NCBI RefSeq assembly: GCF_900183385.1
Contig: NZ_FXUT01000009.1
Location: 60,324 to 124,323, forward strand
DNA from: Listeria costaricensis
GTDB lineage: Bacteria > Bacillota > Bacilli > Lactobacillales > Listeriaceae
Direction of reading: 5' to 3'
DNA: 64,000 nt
Translations under genes and position numbers: made by a program
Notes under the pieces: generated by a model
Databases searched by the model: none
The model's input: the letters and a program-made list of their open reading frames with translations, nothing else
What the model was told of the DNA's origin: nothing
Part shown: positions 17,055 through 25,560 of the stretch, piece by piece
Layout of the letters: each line of letters opens with the position of its first letter
Position numbering within the stretch: the stretch's first letter is position 1

Positions 17055-18326
17055 TTAGAAAATGGCTGCCCATAGTTGCGAGAATTTAAGGATGATCCAG
17101 TTGAAGAAGTTACCGCCCATATCAAGCGAGCTGACTTCTGTTGCGCCTTTAGGGAATTCGTAAACGCCTTTCATCATTTCTGTATGAACAGGTGCAAAGT
17201 CTGTTGCCATCAGAAGGGCGAGTGCGATAACGACTGTCCCCGCTAGAACTGAGTGCAGGATGTTCCCTTTTCTACTTGCTACAACGAAGGACACGTAGAA
17301 TGGAATGGTTGCAAGGTCGCCAAATGGCAGTACCTTATTACCTGGGATGATAACTGCAAGAAGAAGTGTGATTGGCACTAGGATCAAACCAGTAGAAATA
17401 TTTGCTGGGTGACCGATAGATAGTGCGGCATCAAGTCCGATGTAAAGCTCGCGGCCTTTGAAGCGGCTCTTCATGAACTCACGTGCTGACTCGGAAATTG
17501 GAATCAAGCCTTCCATCAAAATCTTCACCATTCGCGGCATCAAGAACATAACGCCGGCCATTGAGATACCTAATTTGAAGGATTCACCCACATTGTAGCC
17601 TGCAAGCAAGCCGATTGCGATACCTAGGAAAAGGCCCATCATCATCGGTTCGCCAAAGATGCCAAACCGTTTTTGGATGGTTTCCGGGTCGACGTGGATG
17701 TTTTTGATACCAGGGATTTTTGAGATGACCCAGCCAACTGGGATTCCGATGAAACCAAATGCGGCTGTCGAACCGGTTGGAAGCGAGACGCCTTTTAGTC
17801 CGTAAAAGTCTTCTACCATATGCTGTGTTCTATCTGCCATCCACAGAACGAGTACTTCGTAGATGACTGCACAAAGAATGGCGAACCACCAGCTGCCGCC
17901 TGTCACGATGTAACCGGTTGCACCTGCTGCAATGAAATGCCAGTAATTCCAGATGTCAAAGTCGAGTGTTTTGGTAGCTCTGACTAGGATGAGTAGTAAG
18001 TTGACCACTAGACAAACCGGAATCAAAATAGCGGCAACGGGGGAGGCCCATGATGCGGCTGCAGCGGATGGCCAACCTGCGTCAATAACAGTGAGGTTCA
18101 TGCCGAACCGCTCGACCATTTGTTGTGCGGCGGGACCTAAGTTATCGGAAAGTAGGCTGATAACCAGGTTGATCCCCACGAACCCGATACCAATTGTAAT
18201 AGCTGAACGGATGGCCTTTTTAACAGGAACACGGAAAATAAGAGCGATGAAAAAGATGTCAATTGGCAGAATGACAGTCGGCCCGAGATTAAGGACATAC
18301 TGCACGCCCGATAGTAATGTATCCAT
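17055..18326 (-). CDS. PTS galactitol-family IIC permease
   Basis: The 423-residue integral membrane protein is the sugar-translocating component of a Gat-family PTS. It has about ten hydrophobic segments, and residues 300-330 carry FKGRELYIGLDAALSIGHPA, the most conserved stretch of GatC proteins. The ATG follows ATAGGGAGGAAATTTCAAA. It works with the IIB and IIA proteins encoded just upstream and brings a polyol in as its phosphate. In Listeria a PTS in this position is known for D-arabitol and related pentitols, which the neighbouring pentose-phosphate genes support. Confidence 0.9.
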   Translation of the reverse strand: MDTLLSGVQYVLNLGPTVILPIDIFFIALIFRVPVKKAIRSAITIGIGFVGINLVISLLSDNLGPAAQQMVERFGMNLTVIDAGWPSAAAASWASPVAAILIPVCLVVNLLLILVRATKTLDFDIWNYWHFIAAGATGYIVTGGSWWFAILCAVIYEVLVLWMADRTQHMVEDFYGLKGVSLPTGSTAAFGFIGIPVGWVISKIPGIKNIHVDPETIQKRFGIFGEPMMMGLFLGIAIGLLAGYNVGESFKLGISMAGVMFLMPRMVKILMEGLIPISESAREFMKSRFKGRELYIGLDAALSIGHPANISTGLILVPITLLLAVIIPGNKVLPFGDLATIPFYVSFVVASRKGNILHSVLAGTVVIALALLMATDFAPVHTEMMKGVYEFPKGATEVSSLDMGGNFFNWIILKFSQLWAAIF

Positions 18327-18373
18327 TTTGAAATTTCCTCCCTATGAGTAAAGATTAGTGGGACTGTAGTTTT

Positions 18374-18682
18374 CTATACGCACCGGACAGCCCCAACCGA
18401 TTTATTCAGATGACTGAGGATCTCTTCGTCCAGTTCTTCCATGCCGATACCTGTGATATAGCTTGTTGCGATGATAGCTGGAATGCTGTAAGTGGTTGGT
18501 AAAATAGTGGTTGATACGATCAAGTCGGCATCATTTTGCAAGGCTGCTGCTTCCGCGATTTTGATTTGTTTTACTTCTGCATCTACATTGTGTTCTTTGA
18601 CCAATCGTTCTACACGATCTGTTACGACTGTTGAAGTGGCGATTCCTGCTCCGCATGCGACTAAAATTTTAAATTTGCTCAT
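18374..18682 (-). CDS. PTS galactitol-family IIB component
   Basis: A 102-residue soluble IIB protein that passes the phosphate from IIA to the polyol. The phosphocysteine loop is VACGAGIATSTVV near residue 10. The start giving MSKFKILVAC is chosen because TTGGAGGAACATACA precedes it; a longer frame of five more codons begins inside that ribosome site. It lies between the IIA and IIC genes with gaps of about 22 and 47 bases. Confidence 0.92.
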   Translation of the reverse strand: MSKFKILVACGAGIATSTVVTDRVERLVKEHNVDAEVKQIKIAEAAALQNDADLIVSTTILPTTYSIPAIIATSYITGIGMEELDEEILSHLNKSVGAVRCV

Positions 18683-18704
18683 TGTATGTTCCTCCAATTT
18701 TTTA

Positions 18705-19172
18705 TTATTTAGCGGCGATCTTCGTCAATACGTCGATGATATCCGCTTCATTTTTTGCTTCAAGAAGTGCGCTGATATTCTCCTTGTCTTGGATGATCCC
18801 CATTAATTGCTGCAAAACTTGCAATTGGCTGTGCGGTTCATTCAGTCCGAGAACAAAGATGACTTCCGCTTTGACAGACTGATTTTTATCTTCCATCAGG
18901 TTGAACGGAATTCCGCTTTCTGTTGTTAATACCGCGATGAATTGTTCATTCACGCATTCAGGATCGGTATGCGGCAGTGCCACGCCATATCCATCAAGTT
19001 TCAACCCGGTTGGGAAAACTTCTTCACGGTCAGCAAGTTTTTCAAGAAAGCTGGCTGTTACATAGCCGTGTTCCTGTCCACTAGCTGCGACTGTCTGAAA
19101 AACCTCTTGCTGATCATGGCAATTTGTTTTGACCCATATCATTTCTTTCTTTAAAAATTTGACTAAATCCAT
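18705..19172 (-). CDS. PTS IIA component (galactitol/fructose type)
   Basis: A 155-residue cytoplasmic IIA domain of the mannitol/fructose superfamily. The phosphorylated His is in LDGYGVALPHTDPEC. The start MDLVKFLKKEM is preceded by ACAGGAGGAATCGTA; the frame is open for 27 codons upstream, but these lie in the end of the regulator gene region and carry no better site. It receives phosphate from HPr and hands it to the IIB protein encoded next. Confidence 0.9.
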   Translation of the reverse strand: MDLVKFLKKEMIWVKTNCHDQQEVFQTVAASGQEHGYVTASFLEKLADREEVFPTGLKLDGYGVALPHTDPECVNEQFIAVLTTESGIPFNLMEDKNQSVKAEVIFVLGLNEPHSQLQVLQQLMGIIQDKENISALLEAKNEADIIDVLTKIAAK

Positions 19173-19212
19173 TACGATTCCTCCTGTAGTGCGGTCTGAC
19201 TTAAAAATTTGT

Positions 19213-21270
19213 TCATGATATTGCTTTTCCCGTATAAGTTTTAATAATTGCATGCATCTCCTGCGAATTTTCGGCTTTTGCCAGTTTCTTCAACTGACTG
19301 CTCATTCCTGCAAGCTCCATCAGCCCGAGCAATGCTTTAAAATGGGCGTTCTTGTCAATTGCTGCAATGACTGCAACAAAATGAAGTTTGCTCCCATCCT
19401 CTAAAGGCAGGCCCTTTTCGATATAAAGCAGGCTCATTCCAAGCTTTTGAACACCTTTTTCCGTCTCTGCATGAGGAATTGCAATTGTCTTTCTAAGAAT
19501 AATGTTGAAATTCGGTTCGGGATATTGGCGCAGCATTTCGTCGATATAGCCTTCTGTGATCGAGCCATCCGCATGAAGAGGTTCAGCCGCCAGTTTGATT
19601 GCCTCCTGCCAGTTCTCCACCTGATCGACTCGTTTAATTCGCGAAATCGGCATCAAGTCGGCCAGTCCTTGTTCCGCCTCCAAATCTTCACTCGCGTCCT
19701 CTGCCCTGACCAAATAATCGGCAATCACTTTTTCAAGACGGGCACGATCGCTAATCACAGCATATTTGTCGATCACTTTCATCAAACCGTCGACACTGAC
19801 GGAATAATCATTGATCATGTATACGGAACGCATGACGCGTTGTCTGAGCTCGAGTCGTTCCTTTTCATCCATGACCTGTCCGACAAGAAAAATCTTTTTG
19901 TCTGTTGCAAGCGGGACTGCTGAGAAAACCAGATCATAGGCCACATTCGTATGTTCAAATTCTCTGATTGACATGGCCTGATAGAAAAAGATTTCAGGAA
20001 ATAGATTGCGGAGTGTTTTTTCCATTAATTTGGAAATGGATAGACCGTTCGGACAAACAACGACGGCTTTCAGTCTTGTCTGCAGCTTCTCAGTGGTTTC
20101 GATCAAATGTCCGCCGATAAACAAGGTGATAAAGATGCTTTCGTTTTCCGGGACTTTGGCACCGATAAAATCTTCGAGCGGTTTCAGCGATTCTTTAACG
20201 ATATAATGAACGGCCTGAAATTCTTGATCAATGCTGTCCAGAATACTGTAGTCTGTTGTCAGATGGTACTTGATGCGGTAATAGGCAGGCTTGATATGTG
20301 CAAATAGTTTATCCAGCAGCACTTCTTTATCAACCAGCTGCACGACGGCCTTTCTTTCAAATTCTGCCAGTACTTCTCGGAGCGCCTGTTTTAAAAGTGG
20401 CATCTCTTCCGATTTCAAATACTGTTTCGGCAGCACGTTGGATGTTAAAAGCTGAAGCGTGATATACATGCGTTCTTCTTCCGTTATTTTGGGCTGATCT
20501 TTGAAAAGAATCTCGGCCGCTCCGTATTCCCGCGTGTCTGAGAGTTCACGGGAATCAATCATAAAGCTCGTCTGGATGGTCTGGCCGCGACTGATTCTTC
20601 GGAAAATCGCCTCTAGGATGTAAGGAAGGATTTGCATCTTGCTGTCGATAAAATGCAGATTCAAATGTATTTCCACTTGTTCCAATTTTTTTCGCAAGTT
20701 TTCAATTTCAGCGGCATCCACTTGCATGAAACGTCTTAAAAATTCTTCTCCGCCGTAGCTTTCAATAATGTGTCCTGCTGCGTGAAGTAGTGCTGTCCGT
20801 TTATTCCACTCGTCTCCCACAATCAGGTAGCCGTTCATCCGGGTATACTTGACTTCGAGATGGTAACGTGCCAAAATCTGCTGCACTAATTTGAGATCAC
20901 GCAGTACAGTGTTCTTGCTCACCTCCAGTTCGCTGATAAAATGATTAAGGGATAGTTCTTCATTCTTGGTGATCAGCATGAGGATGATCAAACTTGCGCG
21001 TTCCCTCTCGGAAGGAATATACCAGTCTGTTTTCTCCCCTTCATCTTCGCCAATCAATTGAAACAGGTCAGGTTGGGTGATGAAACGTCCGCTTGCTCCC
21101 CTGTGGATCCGCGAGTGTCCTTGCTCTTCCAGCCAATTATTGATTTTCTTGAAACTGTAGTCGACTTGGCGACGCGATAGATTGAATTTTTCTTGCAGTT
21201 TCGTGCCGGTTATATCGGGATGACGCAAGAGTTCTTTTAGTAAAGTGTCGCTTCTTTCATCCAAATACAT
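19213..21270 (-). CDS. PRD-containing transcription regulator (BglG/MtlR type) of the pentitol operon
   Basis: The 685-residue protein is a PTS-controlled activator. Residues 1-70 and 85-150 form two helix-turn-helix domains (LQEKFNLSRRQVDYSFKKI and FISELEVSKNTVLRDLKLV). Two PRDs follow at about 190-410, with conserved His residues such as LFAHIKPAYYRI and FIGGHLIETT. A IIB-like domain has its Cys in VVVCPNGLSISKLM, and the C-terminal IIA-like domain has its His in KTIAIPHAETEKG. Phosphorylation of the PRDs by HPr or by the cognate IIB would set activity. It is the first gene of the operon, and a cre-like site lies 50 bases before its start. Confidence 0.9.
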   Translation of the reverse strand: MYLDERSDTLLKELLRHPDITGTKLQEKFNLSRRQVDYSFKKINNWLEEQGHSRIHRGASGRFITQPDLFQLIGEDEGEKTDWYIPSERERASLIILMLITKNEELSLNHFISELEVSKNTVLRDLKLVQQILARYHLEVKYTRMNGYLIVGDEWNKRTALLHAAGHIIESYGGEEFLRRFMQVDAAEIENLRKKLEQVEIHLNLHFIDSKMQILPYILEAIFRRISRGQTIQTSFMIDSRELSDTREYGAAEILFKDQPKITEEERMYITLQLLTSNVLPKQYLKSEEMPLLKQALREVLAEFERKAVVQLVDKEVLLDKLFAHIKPAYYRIKYHLTTDYSILDSIDQEFQAVHYIVKESLKPLEDFIGAKVPENESIFITLFIGGHLIETTEKLQTRLKAVVVCPNGLSISKLMEKTLRNLFPEIFFYQAMSIREFEHTNVAYDLVFSAVPLATDKKIFLVGQVMDEKERLELRQRVMRSVYMINDYSVSVDGLMKVIDKYAVISDRARLEKVIADYLVRAEDASEDLEAEQGLADLMPISRIKRVDQVENWQEAIKLAAEPLHADGSITEGYIDEMLRQYPEPNFNIILRKTIAIPHAETEKGVQKLGMSLLYIEKGLPLEDGSKLHFVAVIAAIDKNAHFKALLGLMELAGMSSQLKKLAKAENSQEMHAIIKTYTGKAIS

Positions 21271-21318
21271 CTCGTTCCCTCCTGTTCGTTTTTATTATAA
21301 AACGAATTTCACTCAAAA

Positions 21319-21332
21319 TGTACACGCTTTCA
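21319..21332 (-). promoter_or_regulatory. cre-like CcpA site before the pentitol regulator
   Basis: On the minus strand TGAAAGCGTGTACA matches the catabolite-responsive element consensus (WTGNAANCGNWNNCW) with one mismatch. It lies 49 bases before the regulator start, where bound CcpA would block transcription. No binding data are implied. Confidence 0.5.
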
Positions 21333-21573
21333 TCCCAATATATTGTCGAGCGATTGTACAACTATGGGATTTACTTGTGACTATTTTAACAATCCTTTCT
21401 GACTAAAATAGCGAAAACGACTGTGGTTCTATGTTTTGAAAGCTTGTTATTTCATTATACAATTAGCCGTAAAAGTTGGAAATGCACAATTTGGAGCTAT
21501 TTTTGTGAGATAAAACAAATTGAATGAGTATATTGTCATGTCAATGTGAGGGGAAGGGGTATTTCTAAAATAA

Positions 21574-21606
21574 AAACCAGCCCTTTTTGGAGAGCTGGTG
21601 CTGGTT
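21574..21606 (-). terminator. Terminator after the fic gene
   Basis: Overlapping ACCAGC/GCTGGT arms form a short stem 14 bases past the stop codon; on the minus strand a TTTTTATTTTAG tract follows. The rest of the gap up to the regulator gene (21333-21573) shows nothing beyond AT-rich sequence that probably carries the operon promoter. Confidence 0.65.
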
Positions 21607-21619
21607 GAGTTCTTGCTTT

Positions 21620-22885
21620 TTAGGCGAGGGGGTATTCGTTTAGTAACGTCTCAGCAAAATTTTCATCTAATGTGTAACGTGATGGACGATCGCTCACTTT
21701 TACCAAATAGCCTTTATCTGCCATTTTTTTGGTGGATTTCGTGATTTTTCCTCTGGCTCCATATATTTTCATTTCAATTAGCTGGGCATTCGTTATTTGA
21801 TTATTTTTTCTGCTAAACAGCCAGCTTTGGGTGAGGATAAACAGAATTCCACAATCAGCTTTGGTTAGTTCGGGATCTTCTTTTGCTAACGTTTTGATCC
21901 CTGCATGCATTCTGTCTAATTTATTTCTTTTCTCTTCCATATCCTCTAAAATCATAAACTGCCCTTCTACTAAAAATTCCAGCATTTGTTTGCAGAAGAA
22001 GGTAATCTCCCCTTTATTTAGAGGATGGGAGGCTTCTTCAAACGCCTTATAATAAGGGTTTTTATGACGATTGATAATATACGAGAAAGTGATGGCAGAA
22101 AAGGGATCCAGCTTCTTTTTAATCAAAGAGCATACGAGATACCTGCCTGTTCGACCATTTCCATCATAGAAAGGATGAATGTATTCAAAATAATAGTGAA
22201 TTACCATATATCTGTAGAGCTCTGGCATTTCGCTCGTTTGTAGAAACTGAATCAGTCGATTTAGATAATCAATAATCCTGCTCTCCGGCTCGACTCCTTT
22301 ATGCGTGAATTCACCATTTTTTTGAACGCCGACAAATTTCTTTCTAAAGATGTCACCATCAAGTACATCTTCTTCTTCGACTTCGTCAGCAACTAGTTCA
22401 TCATAGATAGCTCTAATCTGCTGTACATTCCTTATTTCATTGTAGTTATCCACGTGCTGGTATAATTTGACCAGCCCGAGAAATCTTTTAGCACTCTTTG
22501 AAGGCTTTCCTTTTTTGTTTAATTCCTCTAATGCTTCTGCGATTTCTTTTTTAGTGCTTCTGACACCTTCAATTTCATTTGTACTTTGGAGTTCATTAAT
22601 AAGCAAAGCATCTAGATATTGCTGTAGAGCAGGGCCTGGCAGCTTTTTACTCTGTAATTCGATTGCTTTACTATTTTCCATCGCTTGAATTAACAGGTTT
22701 TGTAATTCTGGTGTATTGACTAAAAATAAGGTTACTTTTTCTGTTGAAAAGGAGCCATTGGCAATGGGGGTCATTTCCAGATCAGTCTCGTATGTGCCGT
22801 AACTGCTTTTGCGTTGTTGCAATTCCTTCTTGTACGCTTCCTCGTTTTGATGAAAGATTTTTTTTAGCGGATAGTATTTTTCCAT
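21620..22885 (-). CDS. Fic-domain protein AMPylator with built-in inhibitory helix
   Basis: Fic proteins transfer AMP, or another phosphate-containing group, onto target proteins. The 421-residue product has a Fic_N-type N-terminal domain and the full catalytic motif HPFYDGNGRTGR at residues about 240-252, so it should be active. Upstream, STNEIEGVRST contains the class II inhibitory motif (S/T)xxxE(G/N), whose Glu would block ATP binding. The C-terminal 90 residues look like a winged helix (TNAQLIEMKIYGARGKITKSTKKMADKGYL), a layout seen in other stand-alone Fic proteins. The start MEKYYPLKK follows CAGGGGTTGTTATTG. No antitoxin gene is adjacent, in keeping with self-inhibition. It sits alone between two PTS operons. 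Confidence 0.88.
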   Translation of the reverse strand: MEKYYPLKKIFHQNEEAYKKELQQRKSSYGTYETDLEMTPIANGSFSTEKVTLFLVNTPELQNLLIQAMENSKAIELQSKKLPGPALQQYLDALLINELQSTNEIEGVRSTKKEIAEALEELNKKGKPSKSAKRFLGLVKLYQHVDNYNEIRNVQQIRAIYDELVADEVEEEDVLDGDIFRKKFVGVQKNGEFTHKGVEPESRIIDYLNRLIQFLQTSEMPELYRYMVIHYYFEYIHPFYDGNGRTGRYLVCSLIKKKLDPFSAITFSYIINRHKNPYYKAFEEASHPLNKGEITFFCKQMLEFLVEGQFMILEDMEEKRNKLDRMHAGIKTLAKEDPELTKADCGILFILTQSWLFSRKNNQITNAQLIEMKIYGARGKITKSTKKMADKGYLVKVSDRPSRYTLDENFAETLLNEYPLA

Positions 22886-23036
22886 CAATAACAACCCCTG
22901 ACTTTTCATTTTAAATATATATTATCAGATAAAGTAAAACAAATAAATGATTTTACCCTTTCTTATTTCTTTTTTTAACGAAAATGAAAAATAAGGATCC
23001 TGTTTATTTTTATTTATCTGCGATTTTTGACAAAAA

Positions 23037-23062
23037 AGCAGCAACCTAAATTGGTTACTGCT
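23037..23062 (-). terminator. Terminator of the second PTS operon
   Basis: A 10-bp stem (AGCAGCAACC/GGTTACTGCT, one mismatch) with a 6-base loop follows the sugar isomerase stop codon. On the minus strand it is followed by TTTTTTGTC. Confidence 0.8.
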
Positions 23063-23070
23063 TCTTTCAC

Positions 23071-23841
23071 TTAAAACATTTCTTTTAACGCCGCGATGCT
23101 CTTTTCCAAACTGTCAAACATGTCTATTTGCGACTGGTCTTGCTCGATGCAATAATATTCAACGCCGTTTTGTTCGCCCCACTCGATCACTGAGCGGAAA
23201 TCAACCGTGCCGGAACCGATCTCTGTCAGATTGTTCGCCATATCCATGCGGTCAAAGCCGGGCACGAAATCTTTCATATGGATGATTGGTGCTCGTCCGG
23301 AATAACGTTTGATATATTCGACTGGATCCATTCCTGCCACGCTGATCCAGTAAGTATCCGGCTCGGCGTAGAGGCTGATGCCATTTTCGGGATCTGTGAG
23401 ATAGTCCATCACGTAACGGCCGTCAACCTGGTCAGCAAAATCGAATTCTGGATTATGCAAGCCTACTCGGAAGCCTAGTGGCGACAGTTTATATTGCAGG
23501 TCGACGAGTGCCCGCTTGGTTTTCTTGTAGCCGGACGGGGTTTGGTCCTCTTCTTCGATATATTTATCATAGATCGTTTTGCAGTCGAACAGGCTGGCTT
23601 CATAGAGGATGCCATCAATATCATCAAAGAAGCGGTCGTGTTTGATATGCATGCCGATGACTTTGAGATCGTAATGCTTCAACAGGCGGGCTACTTCTTC
23701 CGTTTTATTGCCGCGCATGCCGTCAAGTTGGACATAACGGATGCCCATTTCGCTGATGCGCTTGAGCGTTCCATCAAGATCTTTTTCCATGGCTTTGCGG
23801 ACGGAGTAGAGTTGAATGGCAATTTTTTCCTGCCAGCTCAT
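23071..23841 (-). CDS. Sugar phosphate isomerase/epimerase (xylose isomerase-like TIM barrel)
   Basis: The 256-residue protein belongs to the AP_endonuc_2 / sugar isomerase superfamily, whose members use a divalent metal to interconvert sugars or inositols. It begins MSWQEKIAIQLYSVRKAME; likely metal ligands are in LKVIGMHIKHDRF, GFRVGLHNPEFDF, PIIHMKDFVPG and EYYCIEQDQ. It overlaps the aldo-keto reductase gene by four bases (ATGA) and is the last gene of the PTS operon. With a reductase and an isomerase next to a NagB-like enzyme, it probably takes part in remodelling an unusual imported sugar phosphate, but the substrate is unknown. Confidence 0.82.
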   Translation of the reverse strand: MSWQEKIAIQLYSVRKAMEKDLDGTLKRISEMGIRYVQLDGMRGNKTEEVARLLKHYDLKVIGMHIKHDRFFDDIDGILYEASLFDCKTIYDKYIEEEDQTPSGYKKTKRALVDLQYKLSPLGFRVGLHNPEFDFADQVDGRYVMDYLTDPENGISLYAEPDTYWISVAGMDPVEYIKRYSGRAPIIHMKDFVPGFDRMDMANNLTEIGSGTVDFRSVIEWGEQNGVEYYCIEQDQSQIDMFDSLEKSIAALKEMF

Positions 23842-24800
23842 CGGTCATTCCTCCTCAGGTCGAGCCAATCGACTTCTGCCTGCGTCAAGGTGATAGCAGC
23901 AGCCTGAACGCTCGATTCAAGCTCGCTCATTTTTTCCGGTCCGATCGCCGCAGCTGTTGGGAAGGACTGATGTAGCACGTAGGCAAGTGAGATTTGGATG
24001 GGTGTTGCATTTTTTTCTGCTGCTAAAACTTTGGCGCGCTCGTAGCGTTCCCAGTTGGCATCACTGTAGTAAACTTCGACCATTTCCTGATCGCTCGTGT
24101 CCTCTTTCGTGAAGCGGCCTGAGAAGAAACCGCCAGCCTGGGCGGACCAGGAAAATAGTGGCAGGCCTGTTTTTTCGTGCCACTCAATCATGGCGGCGTC
24201 GGCTGATACACAATTTTCCCAGCGCGGGCGATTGACTTTTGGCAGGCTCAGGTTGGGACTGTTGAAGCTGAATGGTGTCAAGCCGTGACTTGTTGCATAC
24301 TGATTGGCTTCAATGATTCGACCGAGTGACCAGTTGGAGGCTCCGATCGCATAGACGCGGCCGGCTTCGATTTCTGCTTGGAGTGCTTCCATCAGCGGCC
24401 CTACTTCCACTTCCTCGTTATCTCGATGGAAGGCAAACATTTCCACGTGATCGGTTTGCAGCATTTCAAGACTAGTTGTAATATCTTCATGAATGGCTTC
24501 CGGCGTCACGCGCGGTGTACTCGGCGCTTCACGAACTGGGTGGCAGCCTTTCGTTTCAATAATAATCTGATCGCGATTGCCGCGCTCTGCCATCCAAGCA
24601 CCAATGGCCTTTTCGCTGTGACGATAGTGGCGGGCCGTATCAAAAATATTGCCGCCAAGCGCTACATAACGATCCAGTACTGGCGCTGCAAATTCAAGGT
24701 TGTCTGCGCGGAGAAAATCGCCGGCTCCCATCAGCAAGTTGGCACAGGACAACGTGATTTCTTTTCCTTGTTTGATTCCTTTAATATCGATTTTTTTCAT
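23838..24800 (-). CDS. Aldo/keto reductase
   Basis: A 320-residue (alpha/beta)8 oxidoreductase. The catalytic tetrad is visible: Asp in NIFDTARHYRHSEKAIG (with Tyr), Lys in IIIETKGCHP, and the region around MFAFHRDNEE, where His follows Phe. The NADP-binding end is TPIQISLAYVLHQSF followed by IGPEKMSELESSVQAA. It is placed between the NagB-like and sugar isomerase genes in the PTS operon and is likely to oxidise or reduce a carbonyl of the imported sugar phosphate. No closer family assignment can be supported. Confidence 0.85.
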   Translation of the reverse strand: MKKIDIKGIKQGKEITLSCANLLMGAGDFLRADNLEFAAPVLDRYVALGGNIFDTARHYRHSEKAIGAWMAERGNRDQIIIETKGCHPVREAPSTPRVTPEAIHEDITTSLEMLQTDHVEMFAFHRDNEEVEVGPLMEALQAEIEAGRVYAIGASNWSLGRIIEANQYATSHGLTPFSFNSPNLSLPKVNRPRWENCVSADAAMIEWHEKTGLPLFSWSAQAGGFFSGRFTKEDTSDQEMVEVYYSDANWERYERAKVLAAEKNATPIQISLAYVLHQSFPTAAAIGPEKMSELESSVQAAAITLTQAEVDWLDLRRNDR

Positions 24801-24818
24801 TAAAATCAGCCTTCTTTC

Positions 24819-25538
24819 TTATACGCGTGCGCCGGCTGCTTCATCCAGATAGAACGTGGCAGCCTGTACAGGTTTTAACAGTGTTGCCGGAATCTCAGCG
24901 GTAGGTGCTTCCGTGGCAACTTGGTGCATGATGTCCGCTTTTTTAGCGCCTGTGGCAATCACGATAATTTCACGTGCGGCTAAAATTTGGCGCATGCCGA
25001 GCGAAATTCCTTGTGTAAGCGGCAAATCTGTTTCAAAATATTTACTCATTACTTCTTTGGTTACGCTGTCGAGCGGTACAATATGGGCGTCTTGGTCCGG
25101 CTCGATTCCCGGCTCATTAAAACCAATGTGCCCATTCATCCCAACTCCCAGCAGGATGAAGTCTATCCCGCCGCGTTCGGCAATAAAGGCATCGATTCGC
25201 GCACATTCCGCTTTTAAATCGGCTGCCTTGCCATCAAAAAAGCAGATTTGTTCATCGCGCAGCAGAAGCGGCTCGAACAGCCCATCGTAGAGCGTTTGCA
25301 CACAACTGCCGTGCGTCTCGCGGCCAAGCCCGACCCACTCATCCAAGCCGACAAAGTAGGCCTTTGAAAAATCCGCCTCGCCTTCCCGGTGCATCCGAAT
25401 CATCTCTTGCATCGTCCGTTTTGGCGTGTCGCCGCCGGCAATGCAAATCAGGCTCTCCGGTTTATTCTGTAAATGTTCTGCGATTCGCGCGGCCACGGCT
25501 TTTGCTACTTGCATGTCATCTGTGAATTTTTGAAACAT
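24819..25538 (-). CDS. NagB-like glucosamine-6-phosphate deaminase/isomerase family protein
   Basis: The 239-residue protein has the family landmarks GGDTPKRTMQEM, FVGLDEWVGLG and GVGMNGHIGFNEPG, which carry the Asp and His of the NagB active site, so it is probably catalytic. Family members deaminate and isomerise amino-sugar phosphates to fructose 6-phosphate and ammonia, but related enzymes act on other 2-amino or 6-phospho sugars. There is no NagA deacetylase beside it. Its place in an operon with a lactose/cellobiose-type PTS suggests that the imported compound contains an amino sugar. AAGGAGGTTTTAAAAA... precedes the ATG. Confidence 0.87.
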   Translation of the reverse strand: MFQKFTDDMQVAKAVAARIAEHLQNKPESLICIAGGDTPKRTMQEMIRMHREGEADFSKAYFVGLDEWVGLGRETHGSCVQTLYDGLFEPLLLRDEQICFFDGKAADLKAECARIDAFIAERGGIDFILLGVGMNGHIGFNEPGIEPDQDAHIVPLDSVTKEVMSKYFETDLPLTQGISLGMRQILAAREIIVIATGAKKADIMHQVATEAPTAEIPATLLKPVQAATFYLDEAAGARV

Positions 25539-25560
25539 TTTTTAAAACCTCCTACAAATA

